Shown here piece by piece: positions 8,197 to 16,434 of a stretch of 25,268 nt of DNA. Origin of the DNA: Alphaproteobacteria bacterium. Its GTDB lineage: Bacteria > Pseudomonadota > Alphaproteobacteria > Thalassobaculales > Thalassobaculaceae. Each line of letters starts with the position of its first letter. The first letter of the stretch is position 1. The stretch spans positions 1 to 25,268 of the forward strand of contig JAPKDN010000002.1 of the NCBI GenBank assembly GCA_028822575.1, read 5' to 3'. The notes under the pieces were generated by a model that saw only the letters and a list, made by a program, of their open reading frames with translations, did not search any database and had not been told where the DNA came from. The position numbers and the translations under genes were made by a program.

Positions 8197-9881
8197 TTTT
8201 CTGCCATCTTCGCGGGTTTGACCATTGGCGGCTGATCCGGCGAGTGGAAACCATGGCACATGATACAGGTGCTCGGCACCTTGTCCGTGCTCTTGTCGCC
8301 GCCGTGACAGTCACGACACATTTCAATCTTCGGCAGCAAGACATCCGTGCTCGACATCGACTCGGACGTGGCGTGGCAATCCGTGCATTGCATGTCCCGG
8401 TGCTTGTTATGCGAGAAGATCGATTTTGGCTGCCAGCGATCAGTCAATCGCACCGGACGCACCGTCCAATCCGCGTGATTTTCGCCCTTAACGACGGTAT
8501 GGCAGGTGCCGCATTGGCTGGCCGAGAAAATATAGGACGCGGCTTGTGCGGTGCGAGTTCTAGACCAATCAAGCGCCTCCTCACGCTCGGGTTCGGAAAG
8601 GCTGGTCCCCGGTCGCCTTCGCACCACCGCTGGAGCGGTCTCGTCTATAACTCCGCCTTCCAAGGCGCGGGCCGCATAGAACTCACTTAATTCCCGCAAT
8701 ACCACTTTCGGCTTGCCGTGGCTAACTTGGCGTGTCGGGGCCGAAGGGTCGAAGGTCAGACGGTGACAATCGGAGCAGTGGGTTTCCATGCTGACCTTTT
8801 TCATCAAGGCCCCGCCTGGTTCCACAGTATGGCAGCTAGCGCACATCAATTGCTTGGTCCCACCCGTTGGCAAGCGCATTTTTTTGGCGTCGAGATGGGT
8901 CTTATGGGTGAATTTCAAATTCGATAGTTCCTTGGGATCGTCGTCGAGGCTGATCCGGGTCCAGATATTCTTGTCTGGGTCAGTCGAGACTGTCGGCCGA
9001 AACTGTGGATGGTTAGTCCCGAAATCCGCAGCGTTTTCCAGGGTCGTATTTGGCGCATCATCGCGCAGATCTTGATGGCAGTCGGCGCAGAGCTGTTGGT
9101 TGGCGTGGAACAGCGGATTCGGCCCCTGATGGTCCTTGTGACAGGAGGAGCAACGCGCCTCGGTCAGGTCATGATCGGGGAAGGCAACCGGATCGGCATG
9201 ATGCTGGGTGTTCACATGGCACGCCGCGCAGGCCGTGTTTGGGGTCATTTCGAACGCTTGCTGATGGCAGGCCCCACAATCATCGGCGAAGAATTTGTGC
9301 GCATCCATCATTTCACCACTTTTCCAAGCGATATCGAAAGATAGATCGTTCTTCATTCCGGCCGGACCACCAGGTGCTTTTCCAGCATCGAATAAATGGC
9401 CACCGATCGGCAAGCCAATGAATCCAATAGCCACGACCAGAAAAAACAGCCAAGCCCAAACCCGTTTGCCCATGCCGCCGGCCGCCAGTGTTGTGCGGCT
9501 TCTTGCCAGTAATGCCTTGACGTCGTCGCCCATCGGCTGGGTCAATTCGACGGTGACCGCCGCGTCTTTGTCTTCCGGTGGCTCAACCACGATGATCTGA
9601 TAGGGACCAACACCGATTTCGTCTCCGACCGAGACTTCAGCGTTGCGAACGACATTGCCGTTCAACCGCAGATCCGACGTTGTGCCAAGCGCCTCGCAAA
9701 ACAGGCCGTTGTTAGGGTTGAAGTGCAGCGCCGCCATTCGCAGGGGAACACGCGGGTCGGGCAAATAGATTTCGTTCTCGGTTCCACGGCCAATCCGCAC
9801 AACATCGGCAGAGACCGTTTCCTCTTTGGTTGAAACCCCGCCCTTGGCGCGTCGGGTCAGGAATGCGCGTCGCAGTTCCAC
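8193..9881 (-). CDS. Inner-membrane FHA-domain decaheme cytochrome c
   Basis: 562 residues in three parts. Residues about 24-100 are an FHA-like domain (RIGRGTENEIYLPD) facing the cytoplasm. One transmembrane helix spans about 141-162 (VWAWLFFLVVAIGFIGL). The periplasmic part has ten CXXCH motifs, the first six starting at residues 202, 218, 244, 265, 347 and 369, the others CGTCH, CTDCH, CRDCH and CIMCH. The spacing suits a cytochrome c3/c7-like wire that takes electrons from the membrane cytochrome b encoded just upstream. The usual FHA phosphothreonine-binding Ser-X-X-His segment reads RVPLRMAALHF here, so phosphopeptide binding may be lost. Start is GTG at 9881, with GAGG 5 nt before it and 7 nt after the upstream stop. 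FHA and haem assignments are firm; the electron partner is inferred. Confidence 0.9.
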   Translation of the reverse strand: MELRRAFLTRRAKGGVSTKEETVSADVVRIGRGTENEIYLPDPRVPLRMAALHFNPNNGLFCEALGTTSDLRLNGNVVRNAEVSVGDEIGVGPYQIIVVEPPEDKDAAVTVELTQPMGDDVKALLARSRTTLAAGGMGKRVWAWLFFLVVAIGFIGLPIGGHLFDAGKAPGGPAGMKNDLSFDIAWKSGEMMDAHKFFADDCGACHQQAFEMTPNTACAACHVNTQHHADPVAFPDHDLTEARCSSCHKDHQGPNPLFHANQQLCADCHQDLRDDAPNTTLENAADFGTNHPQFRPTVSTDPDKNIWTRISLDDDPKELSNLKFTHKTHLDAKKMRLPTGGTKQLMCASCHTVEPGGALMKKVSMETHCSDCHRLTFDPSAPTRQVSHGKPKVVLRELSEFYAARALEGGVIDETAPAVVRRRPGTSLSEPEREEALDWSRTRTAQAASYIFSASQCGTCHTVVKGENHADWTVRPVRLTDRWQPKSIFSHNKHRDMQCTDCHATSESMSSTDVLLPKIEMCRDCHGGDKSTDKVPSTCIMCHGFHSPDQPPMVKPAKMAEK

Positions 9882-9888
9882 GTCGGCC

Positions 9889-10716
9889 TCACCAATAATA
9901 AAAGACGGAAATCACGTGACCGGCGAGCGCCGCCAGCAACGCGAAGGATAGGGGAACATGGAAATAAAGCCAGACTTCCAGCATTGCTCTGAGCTGGACG
10001 TCACGACGCATGGTTCGCAACAATGTCGACTTTTTTCCAAGCAAGGTGATAAGTTTACGAATATCAACGCTATGAGCCCCGGTTAACACGGCGGCGAGCT
10101 CACGAACGCCCTCGAAGGCGCGGTTGGTTCCACAAGTCGGGTCCTCTCCACTCAACTGGCGAAGTATTGAGCCGCCAATCCGGGTTTCGTTACAGGACAC
10201 CAAGACCAGTGCTGCAATCTCGTCTGGCATGGTACTCGCGACTTGCCGGCATTCACGATCCAGTTCGCCAATCTCAGAATAGACCTCGTCCGTGGTGACG
10301 CCACGCCGGTTCTCGGTCATCAATCGCGGGTACCGCGCATAGGCGTAAATACCGAAGAATCCGCTAGTGATAACCACCATCATGAGGGAATAGGCCAGGG
10401 TGTGCAGGTTCCAGCCGAATTGGAAGCCGGTGTGCAGCGTCGCGACAATAATCAGACTGAGACCAAGGTATACATGCGCCGACAGCCAGCCCTGAAGTTT
10501 GCTTACGGTGCCATAACGCCGTTTGCGCACGCCGAACCACATCAACCAAAGGATCAGGGCGGCGCCAATGGAGCCCAACCCGTAGCCGAGCCAGGTGCCG
10601 CCATTCGGTTCGTCGGGAGGAGTATGCCAGCCATAGACCACAATCGCCGTCACACAAAGGAGCGTGGCAATCTTCAGGTAGCGAAATCCGGCGTAAACTA
10701 GGAAACCCTCATGCAT
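9889..10716 (-). CDS. Membrane dihaem cytochrome b-like protein
   Basis: 275 residues with about five transmembrane helices (roughly 13-30, 44-63, 80-98, 104-125, 250-272) and a soluble loop of about 110 residues between the fourth and fifth. Two helices each carry two histidines 14 residues apart: H81/H95 and H253/H267. That spacing is the pattern of bis-His haem b pairs in quinone-reactive cytochromes b (b561, FdnI and HydC types). The start at 10716 directly abuts the stop of the ferredoxin-flavoprotein gene, with GGGGAG upstream. Likely role: moving electrons between the cytoplasmic flavin/Fe-S protein or the quinone pool and the periplasmic decaheme protein encoded next. The loop (VSCNETRIGGS, and so on) is not recognised. 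Haem b binding is inferred from histidine spacing. Confidence 0.75.
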   Translation of the reverse strand: MHEGFLVYAGFRYLKIATLLCVTAIVVYGWHTPPDEPNGGTWLGYGLGSIGAALILWLMWFGVRKRRYGTVSKLQGWLSAHVYLGLSLIIVATLHTGFQFGWNLHTLAYSLMMVVITSGFFGIYAYARYPRLMTENRRGVTTDEVYSEIGELDRECRQVASTMPDEIAALVLVSCNETRIGGSILRQLSGEDPTCGTNRAFEGVRELAAVLTGAHSVDIRKLITLLGKKSTLLRTMRRDVQLRAMLEVWLYFHVPLSFALLAALAGHVISVFYYW

Positions 10717-13113
10717 CTAGGTTCTCCCCGACCCTGCCGAATGGGTGATCGAGAAAAACTCTTCCGGGTTGACCCGGATCGCGGCCCCGGTCGGACAGGC
10801 GCTTACACAGGACGGGCCACCGGCGATGTCTTTGCACATATCGCATTTGGTCGCGGTCTCGCGCGCGCCTGCCGGCTTCTCCCGCGGGGTCTTGTCCTCA
10901 CCGGGCCCTGGGCCAAGGCCAAGCAGCAGCCATTGAAGTAATCCCGGCTTCTCGGGCGGCGGGTAGGCCATATGGATCACGTCATAAGGACAGTCGCGCG
11001 CGCAGTTACCGCAGCCTATGCATTTCTCGTCGATAAACACCTCGCCATTTGGCGCCCGGTGTATCGCGTCGGCTGGACAATCCGACATGCAATGCGGGTG
11101 TTCGCAGTGCCGGCAGGATGTCGGTACATGCAGGGTCCCAAAGGTCGGACCGGCCTCGCGCTTCAAGCGTGACTTACCACCATGAGTTTCCGCGCAAGCC
11201 TTCTCGCAGTTGTCACAGCGCACGCAAAGCGCCTCGTCGATCAGCAGAACGTCCGTGGCCTCACCAAGGCCCTGATTAACTAGGAAATCGATGATATCGC
11301 CAGAATCCGGTTGCTGCTCGGTTTCGACGTTTTGAACCAATCGGTCCCGGAAACGTTCCTCGATCTCGCCTTTCAACACCGGCTCGCGCTCAAGCAGACG
11401 CTTGAAGGCAGCGGCATCGACCTTGATGGTTTCCGACGCAACGGTCGCCTTCACCGTTGCCGACCGCGGCGCTTCGGTCAAAAGCGCCATCTCGCCCACG
11501 TAATTGCCCGCCGGAATATAGGACAAAACCACGTCTCGCCCACCGATCCGCCGGGAAACCATCATCGAGCCCGACCGAATGAGATAGACATCGTCGGTCG
11601 TTTGGCCTTCCTCGATCATTATATCGCCAGCCGAGAAACTTTCGATCGTCGCTGTCGAGACGACTTCCTCCAGCAGCGCGGGATCGATATTCGGCGCCAG
11701 ATGGGTCTGGATCTGCCGGCTGATCGCCGCCTCGTCGATGACGCGTTTGGCGGCGTCTATAGAACTGATCAATTTCAACATCGCGCGGCGCGGCGTTTCG
11801 ACCAGGATCGAATCCTCATGGGCCAGAACGGTGGCAGTCCGCCGCCGCCCCGACAGCAACCCCATCTCGCCGAAAAACGCGCCACTATGGAGGGTTACGA
11901 CCTCACTAGGGTCATTGGGATTGATTTGAATATCAACCCCGCCATCAACGATTGAATAGACGCTGTTGGTGAAGTCATTGCGTTCGAAGATAGTGTCCTT
12001 CGGCGCGACACGATGGATCCGGCTTTCAAGCATGAACTCCCGCAACTGCAGACGCGACATGTGAGACAGCAACGGCACGTTGGTCTGGATCGCTTCCAGA
12101 ACCTCGTCGACGGTCATGCCCTCGATAGCAGCAAAGCGTTCTTCCAGCAAAGCTTGATCAGCAGGACGGACCGGATGACCGAGGATGGTCTCGACCACCT
12201 CGAACCCTTGATTCATCGCCTGCTTGATCAGTGGGTATCCGGCCAAGGCCCCTACGATATACATCCCCTCAACAGAGGCCTCATAGGTCGCCGAAAGTTC
12301 TGGCAAGGCCGAGGGCTCATCGCTGGAGAACTTGATCCCACACGCCTCGACGAAACGTCTGGGCGGATTGGCGCCAAGCCGGGCGATAACGCGATCGCAT
12401 TTGACCTCTGCCTCACCTTCCGGCGTCTTGAGGACCAAAAGGCCCGGCTCGACCCGCAGTGGCGAGGCATTAAAATAACACTCGATAAGTTCGCTTTCGA
12501 TAGCGCCATTGATCGCGTTTAGGTTGCCCTGTTTAGCGCGCGCGAACTCACCCTTTCGGTTAATAATGACCACTTCGTTCTGGGTCGTGAGACCCATCGC
12601 GTTTTCGATCGCGGCGTCGCCGGCGCCCACCACCACCACGGTCTCGCCTTCGTATTCCAAAGGGTCATCCAGCTGATACTGGACGCGCTCCCATTCCTGA
12701 CCGGGAACGCCGAGTTGACGGAGATTTCCCTGCACACCGATCGACATGATCACGTGTTTGGCCTTGACGGTCTCTTCTCCATTAATCGTGAGCGTGAAGT
12801 CCCCCTTCGAGCCCTCGATCGCGGTGACTTCGCTTTTGTAACGAATATTTACCGAGTGCTCATCGAGCCCGGTGTTCCATTTGTCAAGAATATCCTCTCG
12901 AACTCCAGCCTCAAAGAGCATGTCACTCTGAAGTGGCAGAACGTCTGGCGTCGCCATGACGAACTTTTTCTTTTGATATTTGTATATGGTATCCGAGGCG
13001 TGGTCTGTCCGCTCGAATAGCACATGACTAACACCACGCTGCGCCGCTCTGCCGCCGGCACTTAGTCCCGCCGGGCCGGAACCAACGATGACAATGTCAA
13101 AATCACTTGTCAC
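10717..13113 (-). CDS. Fusion: FAD/NAD(P)H oxidoreductase, two cNMP-binding domains, four-[4Fe-4S] ferredoxin
   Basis: 798 residues with no signal peptide, so cytoplasmic. Residues 5-315 are a two-dinucleotide-binding flavoprotein: FAD motif GSGPAG at 11-16, second Rossmann motif GAGDAA at 163-168. It has no CXXC, so it is not a thioredoxin reductase and is nearer to YpdA or ferredoxin-NADP reductases. Residues about 355-460 and 480-595 are two CRP-like cyclic-nucleotide-binding domains, each with a phosphate-binding-cassette-like stretch (FGEMGLLSGRRRTATV; VGEMALLTEAPRSATV). Residues about 622-785 are a DmsB/HybA-type ferredoxin with 16 cysteines in four groups (630-640, 667-679, 698-708, 757-773). 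Start is GTG at 13113; an in-frame TAG two codons upstream rules out a longer form. It heads the operon. Likely role: linking NAD(P)H to the cytochrome b next door, perhaps gated by a nucleotide. Confidence 0.9.
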   Translation of the reverse strand: MTSDFDIVIVGSGPAGLSAGGRAAQRGVSHVLFERTDHASDTIYKYQKKKFVMATPDVLPLQSDMLFEAGVREDILDKWNTGLDEHSVNIRYKSEVTAIEGSKGDFTLTINGEETVKAKHVIMSIGVQGNLRQLGVPGQEWERVQYQLDDPLEYEGETVVVVGAGDAAIENAMGLTTQNEVVIINRKGEFARAKQGNLNAINGAIESELIECYFNASPLRVEPGLLVLKTPEGEAEVKCDRVIARLGANPPRRFVEACGIKFSSDEPSALPELSATYEASVEGMYIVGALAGYPLIKQAMNQGFEVVETILGHPVRPADQALLEERFAAIEGMTVDEVLEAIQTNVPLLSHMSRLQLREFMLESRIHRVAPKDTIFERNDFTNSVYSIVDGGVDIQINPNDPSEVVTLHSGAFFGEMGLLSGRRRTATVLAHEDSILVETPRRAMLKLISSIDAAKRVIDEAAISRQIQTHLAPNIDPALLEEVVSTATIESFSAGDIMIEEGQTTDDVYLIRSGSMMVSRRIGGRDVVLSYIPAGNYVGEMALLTEAPRSATVKATVASETIKVDAAAFKRLLEREPVLKGEIEERFRDRLVQNVETEQQPDSGDIIDFLVNQGLGEATDVLLIDEALCVRCDNCEKACAETHGGKSRLKREAGPTFGTLHVPTSCRHCEHPHCMSDCPADAIHRAPNGEVFIDEKCIGCGNCARDCPYDVIHMAYPPPEKPGLLQWLLLGLGPGPGEDKTPREKPAGARETATKCDMCKDIAGGPSCVSACPTGAAIRVNPEEFFSITHSAGSGRT

Positions 13114-13425
13114 GGCCTACCCACAATCATTGTCTGGAAGCCCAAATTCATTGAGCATCTTCATTACCCCTTAGATTTATGGACGATAAGACGATGGCCG
13201 CGCACTGTCAAAAGGATGATGTGTCGCGATCGCAGAAAATTTTTGGGGATAGGCATATTCGCCGCGTGGAAAAATCTACTGGGTCTCCCGAATCTGGACA
13301 CGCAGGTCGCGAAATCGGGTAATGTCGCGCTTTAACGGCACGACTTGGCTATCCAAATTAGCCTTGGGCCTTGTCAGTGCGAGCCGATTGGTGCCAAACT
13401 TTCACGGGTGAGGAGGCGACCGGCG
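13114..13425. promoter_or_regulatory. Divergent intergenic region between the two cytochrome gene sets
   Basis: 312 bases without a gene, between the GTG of the minus-strand operon and the ATG of the plus-strand TPR gene, so it should hold both promoters. GCGATCGC at 13226-13233 is a perfect palindrome. GTCGCGAAAT occurs at 13306-13315 and again at 13428-13437 across the TPR start codon. I could not assign a convincing -35/-10 pair or a known FNR, ArcA or CRP site. The frame of the TPR gene is open back to 13345, but that part does not look coding. Confidence 0.4.
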
Positions 13426-13758
13426 ATGTCGCGAAATAACATGATGTTGATTTTTGGGCTAAGTGCGGTATCCCTATTCAGCTTTGTAATGATCGGGAGT
13501 TGGTGGGCCTTTCCGGATCAATCCGCGCCGATGCCAGGCGTGGAAGCAAGATTGGGAGCTTTGGAAAACCAGGCGCGCCTGGAACCAGGTAAGGTCGAGA
13601 ACTTCGCCCGGTTGGGGGCGGCCTATAAGGCGATGGGGCGGCTGCGGGAGGCGGTTTCAGCGTATGTTTCAGCGTCCGAGCTCGCGCCGGGCAACGCGGA
13701 GGTGCAGAGGGCTCTGATATCGTTAAAGGCGATAGCAGAGGTAAAGGGTCGACATTGA
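13426..13758 (+). CDS. Small membrane-anchored TPR protein, CcmH/CycH-like
   Basis: 110 residues. An N-terminal membrane anchor (about residues 6-27, MMLIFGLSAVSLFSFVMIGS) is followed by a periplasmic part with a clear TPR unit (NFARLGAAYKAMGRLREAVSAY, then ASELAPGNAEVQRAL). This resembles the TPR part of cytochrome c maturation factors CcmH/CycH/NrfG, which hold apocytochrome during haem attachment. Such a role fits its place between operons encoding 25 c-type haem sites in total. The ATG at 13426 is chosen because GAGGAGG lies about 9 nt upstream and the anchor begins at once; the frame is open to 13345. It could equally be a generic TPR scaffold. The next gene starts 82 nt downstream. Confidence 0.7.
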   Translation: MSRNNMMLIFGLSAVSLFSFVMIGSWWAFPDQSAPMPGVEARLGALENQARLEPGKVENFARLGAAYKAMGRLREAVSAYVSASELAPGNAEVQRALISLKAIAEVKGRH

Positions 13759-13840
13759 TCTTTGCGCGAATGCTGCGAAGTGATGTTACAATCGGGTAAA
13801 CAAGCAAAGCGTGTGCGGCAGCAGAAGGGGGACGGGGGAG

Positions 13841-15187
13841 ATGACAGGGAACCGATCGATCTACGCGACGGAGGCGCTAAAGCGAGCCTCGGTGGTGATT
13901 ACCGTCATAATGGCGACGCTTGGTTTCAGCGTCTTGGCAAACGCGGAAACGCCGCAATTCGGCAAGGACCTTCATATTGGCGTGACATCCTGCGCTGGAA
14001 GTACTTGTCATGGCGCCACGTCTCCTTGGGAAAACTCCACGGTCTTGCAAAACGAGTACATCACTTGGTCGCAGAAGGATTCTCACTCAAAGGCTTACGC
14101 CGTTCTGCGAAACGACGCGTCAAAGCGAATAGCGGCCAATCTTGGCTTGCCGAACGCGCATGAGGCCGATCTTTGCCTGGATTGCCACGCTGATAACACG
14201 CCCAAAGAAAAACGTGGTCGGTTTTTTCAAATATCCGATGGCGTTGCCTGTGAGGCCTGCCATGGTGGCGCCCAGCGTTGGCTTGGCGTTCATATTTCCG
14301 GCGCAGCCAACCATCAGGATAATCTAAACGCTGGCATGTATCCGACCGAGGATCCGATCAAACGCGCGGAATTATGCCTGTCCTGTCATTTCGGGGACGA
14401 CGACAAATTCGTCACTCACCGTATCATGGGTGCGGGCCATCCGCGAATGAGCTTTGAGCTTGATACCTTTACCGCGATTCAGCCGGCGCATTACGCGATC
14501 GACGACGACTATCGAAAGCGCAAAACCGTCGCCAACGGTATTCGTACGTGGGCGATTGGCCAAGCGATCGCCCTGAAGCGACGAGTCCATGCCGCCACCG
14601 ACCCAAAGCGGGGTTGGGATGGATTGGTCCCGGAACTGGTTCTGTTCGACTGCCAAGCCTGCCATCACCCACTGACTGCACCAACGTGGCAGGCCAGGCC
14701 GAGCACCGGGCTGCCATCTGGCGTCATCAAGTTCGACGATTCAAACGCGCTGATGCTTGGCATTATCGCCAGCCATGTGGATAGCGAGTTAGGCGCCACT
14801 TTTAAGCAGCAGGTCAAGGATCTGCACGCTGGGACCCTCCAAGGCCAGGCCGCTTACAAAGCGGCGGCCAACGCGTTGAAAGAAACCGCGGATGGGCTGG
14901 TTGCTAAGTTCAGTACTCATGCCTTCGGCAAGGATGACATCGCTGCCATGATGAACGGTGTCCTCGCCCAGGCGGCGGCGGCCGAGTACTCGGATTACGC
15001 CGGTGCCGAGCAGGCCGCGATGGCCCTCAGCGCGATCGCGTCGGCGGCAAGATCCGCAGGCATTGTCGATCTAGCCAAGGCCATCGACACGCCGCTTGAT
15101 AAGGCTTTCAATGCACTGGAGAAATATGACGGTTGGGACCATGCCGGTTTCAAGGCGGCGATAGCCGAGATTGGCACGGCGCAATAA
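13841..15187 (+). CDS. Secreted multihaem cytochrome c, c554-like (five haem sites)
   Basis: 448 residues, signal peptide 1-35 (cleavage after ANA). Four CXXCH motifs begin at 112 (CLDCH), 137 (CEACH), 179 (CLSCH) and 271 (CQACH). The first site is CAGSTCH at 51-57, a CX4CH spacing known from some cytochromes c3. The segment HRIMGAGHPRMSFELDTF (193-210) is conserved in c554-type multihaem proteins as I know them. The last 150 residues are Ala-rich and helical without haem sites. The ATG at 13841 is preferred because it starts the signal peptide and follows a purine-rich tract; a GTG at 13811 in the same frame is the alternative. Probably a periplasmic electron carrier or small-molecule oxidoreductase serving the divergent operon. 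Substrate unknown. Confidence 0.88.
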   Translation: MTGNRSIYATEALKRASVVITVIMATLGFSVLANAETPQFGKDLHIGVTSCAGSTCHGATSPWENSTVLQNEYITWSQKDSHSKAYAVLRNDASKRIAANLGLPNAHEADLCLDCHADNTPKEKRGRFFQISDGVACEACHGGAQRWLGVHISGAANHQDNLNAGMYPTEDPIKRAELCLSCHFGDDDKFVTHRIMGAGHPRMSFELDTFTAIQPAHYAIDDDYRKRKTVANGIRTWAIGQAIALKRRVHAATDPKRGWDGLVPELVLFDCQACHHPLTAPTWQARPSTGLPSGVIKFDDSNALMLGIIASHVDSELGATFKQQVKDLHAGTLQGQAAYKAAANALKETADGLVAKFSTHAFGKDDIAAMMNGVLAQAAAAEYSDYAGAEQAAMALSAIASAARSAGIVDLAKAIDTPLDKAFNALEKYDGWDHAGFKAAIAEIGTAQ

Positions 15188-15198
15188 GAAATGAGTCA

Positions 15199-15231
15199 GC
15201 CCGGGCGGGGATAACGCCCGGGCGTTTATTT
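15199..15231. terminator. Intrinsic terminator between convergent genes
   Basis: GCCCGGGCG at 15199-15207 pairs perfectly with CGCCCGGGC at 15215-15223 around a 7-nt loop, followed on the plus strand by GTTTATTT. It starts 12 nt after the stop of the multihaem gene. The T-run overlaps the stop of the minus-strand gene at 15226, and the symmetric stem may serve both strands. Confidence 0.85.
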
Positions 15232-16425
15232 CGGCACCACCTTGAGCGTAAAGAAGCCGGTACCGGCGCAGCAATGGGCGACCTCTAGCGTGTAGTCGCC
15301 CGGCTCTAGCGTCGCCTCCAGGGAAAAATTGTACCCAGATCCGCCGTCATCGTCCCCAGCCAAAATGGCCCCGGTCGGGTCTTTCAGACTGCCAACGATA
15401 TCGCTCGGACCGGTGGATACGATTTTATAATCGCCCGTTGATGGTATCGAAATCATGTAGCGTCGCGTCTCGCCGCTGGTGGTGATACGGTCGGTTACCG
15501 GCGCGTTGTTAGCGGGATCGAGTCGCTGCGGGGCCGTAGCGGCCGCAGTCGATGGCGGGCCAGCGTCCGCTGTCGGGCTCGACACGGTCTCGCGGTCAAT
15601 GGCGACTTCGATGGTATCGCTGGCGGTGAAACGCCGGCCCTTCGGAAATGTCAAAACGGCTTGAGGTCCCATGATTTCTCCGGCTGCCCGGGTGATCGAC
15701 GCAACCATCCCTCCATCGCCGTTCGGAACACCCGAAACCGCCAGCCCGGATGTTGCGACCACCTGCCACACGTCATCGAGACGTAGCGACCGGGTTCCGC
15801 CCGGGGATATCAGAAGAATCTTGTCCGGGACGGCGAGAGCCGCAGCCAAATCCTCTACAACCGGCCCGAGCGGTTGATCCGCCCGGCGCAACGCGGCGAG
15901 ACGCAGGCTTTCGGGCATGGTTCGACTGGATCGCGCCAGAAGTCGCAAAAATGCCGCCTGTCCTTCGCTGACAGTTTCATGCCAATGGCCGGAGCCGCCC
16001 TCGATGCCCACGAAGACCCTGTTCGGCGCGCGCTTAAACAGATAGCGTTTTTTACCGGCCTCGCCACCGATCTGGCGATACAGGTCATAGACGGCCAACG
16101 CCGCCTCGACCCAAGCTCGATCTCCAGGCCCGAAGGGCGCCTCATCGATAGCCCCCGCGAGATCCTGGACCGGGTCATAGAACATCAACGCACCAAGAAA
16201 TTTTACCTCTCCATTGGCCGTTTCGGTTCCGAGCGCCAGGGCCGTCGACGCGGTGCCGGCGATGGCGTTTGCGTTTGCGTTTGCGTTTGAGGGCTCGGAC
16301 GCGCGGGCGGCGTCAAGCATACCAGCAAAACCAACGGTCGACCCTAGGCATATGGCCATTAGACACCGACCGGCGACGCAGCCCCGGCGCCGGCGCCTCT
16401 TGAAGTTGGTTTCGCGCCTGGTCAT
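15226..16425 (-). CDS. Secreted protein of unknown function with C-terminal PPC-like domain
   Basis: 399 residues. A very basic N-terminus (FKRRRRRGC) leads into a signal peptide with likely cleavage near residue 42 (ARA). Residues 47-54 are an Asn-Ala repeat encoded by four copies of a 6-bp unit. The middle (about 73-270) is a soluble domain I do not recognise. Residues about 315-397 resemble bacterial pre-peptidase C-terminal (PPC) domains: RRYMISIPSTGDYKI, a DPTGAILAGDDDGG turn, then LEPGDYTLEV. PPC domains usually accompany secreted enzymes, but no protease or other catalytic motif was found. The ATG at 16425 follows GAGGG and lies 9 nt after the alcohol dehydrogenase stop, so the two genes are probably co-transcribed. 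The PPC call is by eye. Confidence 0.7.
   Translation of the reverse strand: MTRRETNFKRRRRRGCVAGRCLMAICLGSTVGFAGMLDAARASEPSNANANANAIAGTASTALALGTETANGEVKFLGALMFYDPVQDLAGAIDEAPFGPGDRAWVEAALAVYDLYRQIGGEAGKKRYLFKRAPNRVFVGIEGGSGHWHETVSEGQAAFLRLLARSSRTMPESLRLAALRRADQPLGPVVEDLAAALAVPDKILLISPGGTRSLRLDDVWQVVATSGLAVSGVPNGDGGMVASITRAAGEIMGPQAVLTFPKGRRFTASDTIEVAIDRETVSSPTADAGPPSTAAATAPQRLDPANNAPVTDRITTSGETRRYMISIPSTGDYKIVSTGPSDIVGSLKDPTGAILAGDDDGGSGYNFSLEATLEPGDYTLEVAHCCAGTGFFTLKVVPK
16265..16288. repeat. Hexanucleotide tandem repeat (GCGTTT)4 inside a coding region
   Basis: Four perfect copies of GCGTTT, read on the minus strand as alternating Asn and Ala codons just after the signal peptide of the PPC-like protein. 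Because the unit is 6 bp, gain or loss of copies keeps the frame and only alters linker length. Confidence 0.9.
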
Positions 16426-16434
16426 TGCCCTCGA

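Noticed and set aside
11311..11955. 214-residue plus-strand open frame
   Set aside because: Antisense to the cNMP-binding part of the fusion oxidoreductase; Arg/His-rich composition typical of a shadow frame.
12013..12522. 169-residue plus-strand open frame
   Set aside because: Antisense to the flavoprotein domain of the fusion, without motifs.
10717..13113. Thioredoxin reductase label for the flavoprotein domain
   Set aside because: No redox-active CXXC in residues 1-320, although the two nucleotide-binding motifs are present.
13114..13425. FNR, ArcA or CRP box in the divergent promoter region
   Set aside because: No convincing match to the usual half-sites; the only clear palindrome (GCGATCGC) is common in GC-rich DNA.
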